A program made the translations under genes and the position numbers. 64,000 nt of DNA from Protonemura montana. Its lineage: Eukaryota; Arthropoda; Insecta; Plecoptera; Nemouridae. The notes below the pieces were generated by a model. That model saw only the letters and a program-made list of their open reading frames with translations. It did no database searches and was not told the origin of the DNA. Location: positions 30,242,133 through 30,306,132 of the forward strand of contig OX387602.1 in the NCBI GenBank assembly GCA_947568835.1, given 5' to 3'. Positions 19,430 through 29,898 of the stretch are shown in pieces (the stretch's first letter is position 1; every line of letters starts with the position of its first letter).

Positions 19430-19545
19430 TATGGACTCGTCATCATCCACTCATTCACCGACGCCAATAGACCAGTGCAGCATGGCCAGATGTCAAAACA
19501 GTGCGTCATTAAACACCACAAATCAATCAATCAATGAGAGTTGCA
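19430..19545 (+). mobile_element. 5S-SINE 3' end
   Basis: It contains the terminal blocks TCATCATCCACTCATTCACC, GACGCCAATAGACCAGTGCA and AGATGTCAAAACAGTGCGTC, and ends in a CAAATCAATCAATCAATGA tail. It is severely 5'-truncated and abuts the broken end of the LINE fragment. Confidence 0.85.
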
Positions 19546-20302
19546 AACATTTGCAGAATGGGAAGTCTCCGAAAACAATTTCAAGCAAAATTGCACTGAG
19601 ATCAACTCAGTTCAACACAGTTTATCGAAGTTATACGAACTTTCGAAGTTTTGCGTTCTGATGACAGATATACCTAGAGGCAGGGAAACTAATTTTGTAC
19701 ACATTTTCAACACCGTCCCTAAGATTGCGTTGTCAAAAGTAAGTCATTTGTTCCCGAATTATTTCTGTCACCCTCTTCTGCATTGTTTTTTTATGGTCTT
19801 ATGGCAACATACATTCCGTTTAGCTACGATACCGTGAAGGGCATAGAGACAATCAAATGACAAATTTGATACTGGCGTACACAAACTCCGGTCATATGAC
19901 ATCAGGTAAAATATACCTGTTATTTTTATTTGCTTTTTACAATTTCATCTATTATTAGTAAAGAAGCATTCTAATCGACGTCAGTGTAAACGAGATTTCC
20001 AGCAGAACTATACTAACTGTTAAAGTATTTTGGTGCAGTATATTTGAAATACCAACATAGAAGACAAACTCATTTACAATACAGGCTGAGTGCCTTTATG
20101 GAAATTAACAAAAAAATCGTCTTCATTTCTAGTGGGTACCTTTTCACATCTCATTCACATTATTTAATATCTAAAAGAGTAGGTATAATTTTCACTTATC
20201 AACTTCATGTCCATAGTTGATTCTTGGCTGATAATTTGCTAAAATCCTATCCGTTGTGCGGACGCCAGGACCAGAACGGGCCGCTAAGCCCGGTGAGTCT
20301 TT
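19546..20302. other. downstream flank of the protease gene
   Basis: No coding sequence is supported here. A TTTATT at 19925-19930 reads AATAAA on the - strand and could be the protease polyadenylation signal, giving a 3' UTR of about 370 nt. This is only plausible. Confidence 0.35.
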
Positions 20303-23300
20303 TTAAGTTGCTTCAGGCCAAACAATGCCTTCGATCCATGAAGTAAACGCCGACACGCGCGTGGTGACGGTAGGAGCTATATTTTCTGTGCCACAGACCT
20401 GAATGCCGAACGTCACTAGGCCCACGAGCCGGTACATGCAGAACGGTGAGCTCAGTTTCACCATGGCCGGACCACCAGACAGCAGCTGTGTGGGCCAGAG
20501 ACAAGTTGTAGTTACAGTTTAAACAAACCACCATTCTGTAGGCAGATGTTCTTAAAAGAATGTTGGTATGATTCTGACTAAAGGATTATCAGATTACTTA
20601 AATAGTCAACACTCCAACACCTCTCTCACGACAGTGGGACATGACATAAAACTCACAGCACAGTCCGTGGAAACATCCAAGGTCGTCACGCAAAGCTGGG
20701 TATCTGCGTTGATGCCATTCGCCAGGGTTTTCGATGTAACTTTGGCATATGTCTGGTTGCAGGTGGCTGTGTCTGAGACCCTGGCATCACCATTCAGGAG
20801 GCCGTCGTAGATCTTTGATCCTGCTCAAGTAACAAATTGAATGTCAGCAGATGCGTCAATCGAAACCATTTCGCTGCTATCCAGCCTCTGTGACAGTCAC
20901 ACCACGGAAAATTTTTTAACAAAAAAAAGAAGGGCCTTTTGTGCTATTATCACAGGCTCTATATTTGGCATGAATTTTTCACCTAATAATTTGCAATGTC
21001 AAGTTATAGGATTTATGACACTGAAGATAAATGACTAATTTATAAAAAGGGACATTCGGGGCAGAAATAAGAAGCGAGAGACCCCACAACAGTCCGCAAA
21101 TGTAGAGATCAAGACAAATCACAACAGCAAGTTTCGTGCCCCTCGAAGACGTTTCACACAAACCAAATAAGACTCACCGAACTCTGTCTTTCCCCAGCTG
21201 GCCACGGTGAGCGGAGTGTTCCCCAACTCGCTTGGGTACGGGTCAAGGCACGCCGGCCTCACATACCCGTTGAACGTCACGTTCTCCTTCAGACGCACCA
21301 GGGCGATGTCGTTGTAGGTAGAGGACACCTTGTAGTTCGGGTGACGGATCACTTCTTCGACCTCCATTTGCACCAGGCCCTGGTCGGTGTTGTTCACATA
21401 GAGCTTCACAGAACCCAGACGCACCCACTTGAGTTCCCTGTCGGTGGAACGGAACGTTTAGGCAAGATTCCTCCTCTGTGGTCTTATAGGTAAAGCTTCA
21501 AGAGGACGTACCCTGCACGTGGCTGGATACAGTGGGCGACGGTCAAAACGAATCTCTCGCTGATGAGGTTTCCCATGCACTTCCAATGTGTTTTACCTTC
21601 CAACTGGTAACCCAGTGCAGCCTAGAAAATTAATGGTTGAAATAATTTTAAAACACAAAATAGAGACACTAAAAATATGTTGATATTTCTGAAATTGATT
21701 GCATCATTATTTACTGTCATACTTTTAAACTATTTGTCATCACCATAAATTATCATATTTTCCGTTGTGGGAGTTCCCACGTGTATGAACTCTTGTGGCT
21801 AGCTAAGATTTTGTATTACCACATGTGGGAACTCTCTGGGCTGACTGAGAAGCCGCCTCGTTGTGACTCCTGTTGGGGACATGGCGCACGTGGACACCTG
21901 GATGGAAGACGCCGCCGAAGGGAGGTCCACGGAGTCGTATACGGCAGACGAGTATTCCTCACATTCTGTCCAGGGAAGAGGGGAGCGTTTAGCTGTCTGT
22001 GTTAGCCTTGGATTCCGGTCAAGAAAATAACTACGACTCAAAAAACTTTTAAACCAATTTTTGAGACACTTTTTTACAAAACTTACTCTTTTCACTGACT
22101 GTGATCTTCTTCGGTGGTTCAGTGGGTGTGATAACCGCCGTGCCTTCCGACTCAGCTATAAACAATTGTTAACAATTATGTGTCTTTCAGGCAACTTACT
22201 GGTAGTCGGTAATCCACAGAAGGTTTGTAAACAGGTACAAAAGAAAGATGATTCAAGAATTAGATATCAAACACTCTGTGCTGCTCACCGAATGTCTTGA
22301 TCCAGGTGAGGTAATGAGAAACCAGGGTGAACCCAGTGTACAGCTGCGAGTAGCAAGGGTCCCTGTTGGATTCAGGCTTGAAGCTTACACTTACCACACC
22401 TCGAAGAAAGTATCTGTAGAAGTAATTGATATTAAAAACACATTATAGAATTTCTAGAACCCAAGTTAGTTTACGTAAGTGACCATATCTTAAGTTAAGT
22501 ATATTTTTGGTGTTGATCGTATAATAGTTCTGAGCCGGATAAAGTGCAGCTAATATTTGATACCCATCATGTCAAGTTGAACTTATAAATATCCCATAGC
22601 TTGACTATCGGAACATCTCTGCCTTGGTTTCTCTAGTTTGCTAGTTAGGCACCCACCGGTAATTTGCGTCGCCGAACACGAGCCCTCCGCCGCTATCCCC
22701 CCGACAGACACTCCTGCTCTTATTAGCAAAACCCGCACAAATCTTGTCGTCCGTGTACAGGCGTTTGGCATTCTCCGGCAGCGCATCAAAGCACGTTTCA
22801 AAGTCAACGAAGGGCAGGTCTACCTTCTGAAGGACGTCGGCAGCTGTTTCGTTGGAAGTAACTCCCCAGCCCACGGCCTGCAACACACGTTAGTTTACCC
22901 ATCACGAGGCATGGTCACGTGCAATGTGACACGTCCATGATGCGATGGAGTCGGAAAGTTCCTCGTCGACAAGGTTACGTGTATGAACACCACATGTTCC
23001 TCTATCATCACATTTCAACACCTTTAATTCTCAGATTTATTACAAATGACACCTTGAGCGGTCTGTAATGCTTTGACTCACAATCCCATGCGTCCCAGGC
23101 ACAAGCTGCTTGTCTTCAAACTTCTTGCTCCAGTCCATGCACACCGGCCTGACGAGGTCTGTGAAGTCCACGCTGGTAGCCAACTTCACGACGGCAATGT
23201 CATACTGGAAGAATGAGTTGCGGCCGCGATATCGCCGCGGTATGTTGATCTCGGCCACATCCTTAATTTGCAGACCGTGCTCACGCTGGTCCCAGTCGTG

Positions 23301-25257
23301 CAGATATTTGCCCAGAGCTATCTTGTAGAGGGTTCGGGGCTTCAGTCTCTTAGTGGACTCATCCCAAAAGCAATGCGCCGCTGTAGGCAAGGGTTAGTGG
23401 CAATAAAGTGCGAGGGAAAACAAGCAAAGGGGAAAATGGGGCAATGGGAAATATTCACTCTTTACATTCAGAAAAAGATCCCCAGTGCTACCTTACAAAA
23501 ATAATTCGCTTGAATCGGGTTTTACCTAAATGTTCAACTATAAGTTGGACCTCTAGGTCACAGAAACATCTGAATTTCACTGCACTACAACTACTATGGC
23601 AGTAGTTTTAACTAACAATTTTGTTAAAACCGGGCCTTAGTAAGCTGAGGGCCTCGGTATGTAAAATTTGTCGAGTTGTAAGTGCAATAGTACACAAGTA
23701 CAATAGCTAATGGATCATTACTTTTCAACGACTGAAATTACGTGATGATCAACAAACGTCACTAGGAAGCACAAAGTATTGAGTGCAAGAGTCAATGATG
23801 CAATGATTTTGACCTTTAGATGCCCTCAGAATTTTTAATAATTTAGTTCCACGCAATAATTGACTTATTCATTCTGTTCACTTGCTTTTATTTGAAGATT
23901 AATAAAGCAATCGATATGACATTGAGTTCCATCTGGTCATGCCCACCATGAAATCTGATTTAAATTAAATAAAAAATAATAAAATACACAGATTTTCTGA
24001 TCCCGAATGTCGATTGTACCTGTGACGACCAATGAGCGCGTGATCAGCGTGCCTCCACAGTCCTGCACGCTAGGTTTGTTGACCACACTCCGGTAGATGC
24101 CCACGTGCCACGGAAATTCACCCACACCGGCGTCTTCCCCGCCGGCGATCAGCGTTTGAACCGCCGGGCCACGAACCCCGCACTCTGCACATAGGAGACC
24201 TCATGGACATGGTGGACATCATGGTGGACATGGACATGAAACTTGTAGGAATCCATATCCTTTCCGTGTGCTCTTTTTTGTCGGGCTCTTGTGAAAAACT
24301 CTCGGTCCGCATCCTCAACTTTTGGTAGAAGCCGGTTGTCATTGTCAAGCTGATTGTCATTTTGAGCGTTAAAGCTCGTCCCCAGTCGACGCCAAGCTCT
24401 TCCATGATCCAAAAAGTGCAAAGCGGACTTCCCGATTTCGAGAATGAAATTATCGATGTGAAAAACTTTAAAAACCAATAGAATGGCTATTTGACGTCTT
24501 GCGACTTTGATTCGATATCCACAAGAATCTGCTGTCAATATCGAATCCAATCATTCCAATTAATTGACAAGAATACTTACATCACGAGTTTTATTCTCAT
24601 CAAGTGATGCAATACTGCATCCGAGCGATGCTTGCAAAAAGATGTTGTTTGGTTGGTAGAAAAATTTTCACACACATACCACTCACAGATTTCATCTGTG
24701 ATGATATCATCTCGACTCTGGTGATCTCAGGATAACTGTTGTTGCCAGCGCAGCAAATATGTCATGGTCTGCATATATTTCGTTCAAAGCATTGTCTGTT
24801 TTAGTCTATTTGCACCACCTATCCTCAGTGCTAATGTTATCGAATCAGACCAATTGATACGTTCCCAGTTGTCAATGCAGGGAATCCTCGATAACCACTC
24901 CATGCTGCTATTTTGAGCTATGCACAACCTACTCACCTACCAACGTTCATATTAACTACACAGTTCACACCATCATATAAGTCTGACGGTCACCTATCCA
25001 TTTCCCAACGTCGATGTTGCCTGACCAGACTCACCGTCGCTCTGTGCGTCGCGTTTTCCTCGACGCTGCGGCGAGAGGTCGTCGAGATCAGCACCTGGGT
25101 CGAGCATCTGCGACTCCACGGCAGGGACACCACAGGCGTAGAACGCAATGAGGAAAACTAATAAAACTCCGTGTCAATGACTCTGATCCTCTGCCTAACT
25201 CCAGACACCTGCATGGACCTATTTATCTATCTTAAGTCAAGAGTAGGTAATTGCTAC

Positions 25258-25290
<33 letters not shown>

Positions 25291-26052
25291 TGTCTCAGAT
25301 TGATCAACATGATATTCAGACAGTCCAATTTCTAGCATTATAAAAATACATTCAAATTAATACATATACGTATAGGTTAAAGATAGGTTATACACAATGG
25401 TAACTTTATTCCTTGCCGTCATTATCTAAAAATTCTTGTATGCTATAAAAACATTTGTCGATAAACAATTTTTTTTTATACACCTTAAAGCTAGTACCAG
25501 TACTTTTTTTCAGTGCAGAAGGCAATTTCTTTAAAAATTTTCTTCCTGCCCACTTGGGAGAGTTTTCCGTTTCCCTATGCCTGTGTGGCAGGGCTCTATC
25601 AATGACAGTTTGCCTTGTGTTGTAATTCGAGTTTGTCGGCAAAGGTTGTATAAGCTAAGCGTTGACAGTGCTAACCACTGGTGAGCTAACTGCTAAGGAA
25701 GTTGCTTGACAAGGCAATCTACTCGGCGAGCACGGATCCGGTCGAACGTGCCGGAGGCGATCAAAAGAGAAGGAAGACTCGACACTTTACTGCACTGACG
25801 ATGCCGTCATTACTGCCGTCTTATGCACAGTCAATCGGGTATCACATGAAGATGCTTTGCATGCTTTGCATGTGTCAATTGCATGAATGTTATGTCTGTT
25901 GTACTTCCGCCCTAGACCTCAGTGGGTTGTGCAGTAGTTATGCAATATACACATTTCATCAAGCAATATTAACTTGACGACGAACCTCTGTATGGAAAAG
26001 AAGCAGCATCGTGCGTGATGGTGAACTTACCTCCAAGCAGTCGCAACTCCAT
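20303..26052 (-). CDS. secreted tandem serine protease: ModSP-like active domain plus degenerate second protease domain (628 aa)
   Basis: I assembled twelve exons in phase: 26031-26052, 25035-25157, 24020-24184, 23082-23380, 22657-22877, 22289-22413, 22087-22155, 21820-21965, 21512-21621, 21178-21437, 20657-20820 and 20303-20485. The start gives a signal peptide MELRLLGVFLIAFYACGV. A furin-like site RRGKR follows at 39-43. Domain 1 has an activation site VQTL/IAGGE at 60/61, H106 (AAHC), D164 (DIAV) and S265 (CRGDSGGG). The specificity-pocket residue, six before S265, is Ser, so its preference is probably chymotrypsin-like. Domain 1 resembles insect modular serine proteases that start Toll/melanisation cascades, but the LDLa and sushi modules are absent. 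A linker (about 319-341) leads to domain 2 with H420 (TVAHC) and D470 (NDIAL). There the GDSGGP motif is LLSGGP (569-574), and the IVGG start is replaced by LLSQPREFPHV, so it is probably a pseudoenzyme. The exon joins are inferred, not shown by transcript. Confidence 0.88.
25259..25645 (-). mobile_element. LINE 3' end with poly(A) tail inside protease intron 1
   Basis: The - strand encodes SPKWAGRKFLKKLPSALKKS and KKLFIDKCFYSIQEFL, a common LINE ORF2 C-terminus. It is followed by an AATAAA near the stop, a short AT-rich 3' UTR and a 29-30-nt poly(A) tail, seen as poly(T) at 25260-25289. It is 5'-truncated. The long tail suggests a fairly recent insertion. Confidence 0.8.
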
Positions 26053-26443
26053 CGTTGATTGAGAAGAACTGACCCCGATATTGCTGTTGGCGGATAAACC
26101 TCGGCCGGCGATCTGCGTACCTTCACGTTGTACAAACCCGTCAAGGCGACTGGCAGCGCCAAGTACAAATCCCCGGCTCAGTGCTTGGCAGCGTACAGAG
26201 CAGTCTTATCTCAGTGATAACCCATGGGTTGAATTCCGGGTAATACCCATGATTTTGTCCACAGATATCACATGTGTTTGATTTAAAATGTCGTCACATT
26301 CATATCGACCGATGCTAGATTTTGCAAACCATGTGACCTTCCAAACTTCATCTTAGCGTTCTTTAAATGGTCATCTGAAACGCTGCTGGGAGAAACAGTT
26401 GAAGGTGTTGTTCTTCAAGTTACTTTTAAAGCGGCCAAAATAT

Positions 26444-26475
26444 TCTAATAATAATAACAATAATAATAATAATAA
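26444..26475. repeat. (AAT)n microsatellite
   Basis: This is a short run of AAT with one AAC interruption, followed by a poly(T) stretch. It lies in the spacer between the protease gene and the coiled-coil gene. Confidence 0.8.
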
Positions 26476-26857
26476 TTTTTTTATTCCATCTAAACACATC
26501 GTGTCATTTGGAAAGTCTATAGTATTTACATATAAACAACAATTAAACAACATATGCTTATGTATCTATAACAACATATCTACCTTATACATTAAAAAAT
26601 CTTTTACAGTATGAAAACATTTTTCAATTAGAAATTTCTGAGCAAACTTTTAAATTTTTTGTTCAATATGATTTAAAGATCGGCCAACAATGCACTGTAT
26701 AGCTAACAACCAGCATAGGTTGGTCACCTTTTAAAATTTTCAAAAACTGGTTTTTTCCAGTTTTTTTTAATTATGTGTCTAATGTTGCATCAAAAAAACA
26801 TCAATTCTCGACGGAAGCGTAAAAAAATATAATTTACCTTTTTATTTTTTCCCAGGC

Positions 26858-27000
26858 GATCGGTTTCTAGTGTTGGAAACATCGGTTCTCGTGAGATCAC
26901 CGAAGATAAGCAACACTGTGCAGGGTCTCAGGTATTGGATATGTTGCACTATCCTTTGGAAGGGACTTTAAGCAAGTGGTCAACTTGGTGCTCTTTCATT
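26858..27000 (+). mobile_element. diverged 5' part of 5S-SINE
   Basis: GATCGGTTTCTAGTGTTGGA and ACATCGGTTCTCGTGAGATC are followed by ACCGAAGATAAGCAACACTG, the 5S-like promoter head. The copy then skips to CCTTTGGAAGGGACTTTAAG and CTTGGTGCTCTTTC, where it ends. It has an internal deletion and many point changes. Confidence 0.8.
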
Positions 27001-27589
27001 GGAGGAGATAGCTGCTTTGGTGTGCAAGCAAGAACGCTCCCCTAGACGCATCCCGCCGAGCAGACATGGCACCTCCACTTGATATCATCAAGTCGCCCCT
27101 AGACGCAACCCGCAGAGCAAATCCGCTGTTTCTCGTGTTATCTTTGTGAAACTGTGAACATGTGACACTACATCCTGTCTCGCCATGACATGCCAACAAT
27201 TGCTAACAACATCGTGTTCAACTTGGAAATACAATGAGGGTCATTTACATACAGAAGTTCTGTTCAAAGTCAATTATGTAATGAACATCGCGAAAACATC
27301 ATTCTCAGTCAAATTAGCCTTCAAAATTAGGCCTAAATCGCGGCAAAGTTTGCTTTTGTCAGTGTTCTGTCACCATCTGTTTGCTTCTGTCAGCAAAAGC
27401 CAAGAACAGAGGAATTAGAATGGTTTTGTGAATTCTCTAGCCTACGCGTATTCCAAAATAAGGCGGTTTGTCCGAAAAAAGTTTGGCTGTTCTGATCGAT
27501 TTGCAGTTGCTAAATCGACTGGATGTTCTTTAGGACCTCTTGACTTAAGAATTATAAATTACGTAACTTTGTTTTCTTAATTCGTGTAA

Positions 27590-27945
27590 TAGAAAATGTG
27601 AAATTAGACATCTCCAGGCGTGACGCTTCATTTGCCGGTGCTATCCTTTTTAATACTTTACCGACGACCCTGAAAGAAACAAGAACGGACCGAAACATTT
27701 TTAAGAGCAGGGTCAAAACTTTTTTAATAGAGCATTGCTTTTATACCATCGACGAGTACACTAAACGACAGAATTGCAATTGTTCTACTTGTAAATAAAT
27801 TTTATTATATTGACGTATTTCAATGCTCCTAAGTGTATCTATGTATTATTTTATACTTTTATTGGAGCGTGTGTGTAATTTAAAAAAAAAACTTATGTAC
27901 AACGAAATAAAGAACCTTTGAAATTGAAATTGAAATTAAGTAACT
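27590..27945 (+). mobile_element. LINE 3' end fragment
   Basis: The + strand encodes ILFNTLPTTLKETRTDRN and KSRVKTFLIEHCFYTIDEY, a LINE reverse-transcriptase C-terminus. It is followed by an AAATAAAG signal and a short TTGAAA-repeat tail near 27920-27940. It is 5'-truncated and belongs to a different family from the 25.4-kb fragment, judged by its tail. Confidence 0.75.
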
Positions 27946-28193
27946 CGGCCCGCTACTTTTACTATACACAGACCTTGGTTTTGTTTTGCGAACGCACTCT
28001 AGGAGCTAGAAAATGCGGCTTGAATGACGCTGGCTCAGTCCTCAACTTCCGAACGCGGGAATATAAGCAGCTGTCTGGATTCAACATGATTCAACAGAAC
28101 ACTCGAATGACAGCTATTTGGAAAGAATATGAAGCACGAGATATCTAAATTTTCAAAGCTTATTGTGATTATCTAGATACGACAGCTTATAAA

Positions 28194-29898
28194 ATGAGTG
28201 AACAAGTTACTCTAGAAGATCTGCAATCGCTGTGTGACGTAAGTTTTAGTTTGATTTCTTTCTGTGAAATTATAAAAGCTAACCTAAAATGACAACACGT
28301 AGGTAGCTGAATATCTGTTGTAATATTGCAAACATCGCCACATTCCTGGACCACGTCATATTTATTGTATTTCTGTGCCCTTTTATGTCTTAGTGATTTT
28401 CGGGAATCATGGTTGATTTATGTAGGTCCTGTCATAGTAAAATTATATAATTATTCTATGGTCTATGGTACTACAAACTTTGTTACAAGAAATTCAAATA
28501 ATTTTTTTAATTGTTTTTGTTTGTGTCACCTGAAAATAAATCTCTCTGGTGTTTTACGAATGTTTCTAATTTAAAAAACCCCTGATTAGGAATTGGACCT
28601 TTATGGGATACCGCTACTGTTACGTGGCGTAAGCAACCCTCTGAATTCATCGTCCATTCTACTACGTCTGGTGGAGTCGACTTGGCAATTGATAAAATTG
28701 CAGCGTGAGACTGTTCATGTCAAATCAGCTCACCAAGAAGAAGTGGCAAGGCAAAAATGTAAGAATCGTGAGTTGCAAACAGAAATTTCTCTGTTAAAGC
28801 GACGTCTTGCAAAGAGCTCCGAGAAAGAAAAGCGTTCCACGGATAGAGCTGAATTAGCAACGAGAGAGCTTAACAGCTTATCCCCAAAAGTTGATAGCAA
28901 TCTTGCCAGACAGAAGTATGAAAGTAAGTCATGTTACAAAAAACTTTAAAAATTAATAAATTGTACTTTGGTACATTTAAGAAAAATCTACCTTCTTATT
29001 GTACTATTGAACTTGCCTCTAAAAGAATGTGTTCTGGACTAATGTTTTTCTCTTTCTTGACAAATAGCACTTGCTGAGAATGAACTGTACCAGAGATTGT
29101 TACTCAGCAAAGATGCTGAGATAGCTGAGCTGAAAAACAAGTTACAAAGTCAATTGGAGAATGGTAAAATATCAACACGAACAAGACCCAAGCCGTACGT
29201 GCAAACACCTTTCTGTGTCATGTGATCTGAATTGTCAACAATTTAATCGCCGCAATAAACTTGTAGTTGGTCAACTACGACTGCGTGCATTTCAAATGGT
29301 TTTCCCTGCAAATTTTAAGACAGTTCTAGACCTTGTTGATTGATTATTGGGGTTAAACAACGCACTGTTTTGACAACGGGCCATGTGGCTCTGGTCTAAT
29401 AGTGTCGGTGAATGAGCAGATGTATATGAGAATGATGATAAACCTAACCTAGCCTAAAAAGGAGGAGGGGATACCCGGTGTTTGGACATAGCCTACTCCT
29501 GTTGAAGAACACCAAGGGGACCACCAGCTTAACTTCCCTTCCGAAGGATGGTACAACAGGATTCCTCCACAAATCCATGCTTTAGAGAGGTTAATTGGCA
29601 AGGCGAGTAAAGTTACTGTACTTACTTTCATCCCTCCAACCTCTCTCCCGAACAGAAATAGTCATGTGTAACTAGACTTTTTTAGACCGTTTAGAGACCC
29701 ACGTTCTAACTTTGCACCAGTCATTTTGTCTAATCTTGGTGACTGCGTTTTGTTTCTAGCGTCCCGTGCAGTGAGAGAGAGGCAGCGTTAAAGCAAGTCG
29801 TGTGCAAGTACTTAGAAGCGAATCAACTGTTAGTCGAAGAGAACCTCTCATTGGTCAGGCTCCTCGTGAACCAACGCGAAGAAGACGACGAAGACTGA
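28194..29898 (+). CDS. coiled-coil protein, possibly ADIP/SSX2IP-like (214 aa)
   Basis: Four exons join in phase: 28194-28238, 28590-28923, 29068-29194 and 29760-29898. The start gives MSEQVTLEDLQSLCD before a GTAAGT donor. Residues 16-60 (LDLYGIPLLLRG, LLRLVESTWQLIKLQRE) are followed by a long coiled coil to about residue 150, with heptads such as LQTEISLLKRRLAKSSEK and KDAEIAELKNKLQSQLE. A C-terminal helix KQVVCKYLEANQLLVEENL and an acidic end EEDDED close the protein. The head plus coil resembles the domain of afadin/alpha-actinin-binding protein, a centrosome/junction factor that is usually near 600 aa. At 214 aa this would be a short member or a different family. No domain gives an enzymatic role. 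A 5S-SINE lies in the last intron. The third donor (CC/GTACGT) was chosen because it alone keeps the last exon in frame. Confidence 0.7.
29345..29675 (-). mobile_element. 5'-truncated 5S-SINE in intron 3 of the coiled-coil gene
   Basis: Read on the - strand it runs from ACACATGACTATTTCTGTTC through GGAGAGAGGTTGGAGGGATG, CCTTCGGAAGGGAAGTTAAG and GGCTAGGTTAGG to the terminal TCAAAACAGTGCGTTG. The 5S-like promoter half is missing. Confidence 0.85.

Noticed and set aside
24149..24550. 133-codon - strand ORF overlapping protease exon 3
   Set aside because: It is out of frame with the protease, rich in His/Val low-complexity sequence, and most of it falls in intron 2. No family similarity is seen.
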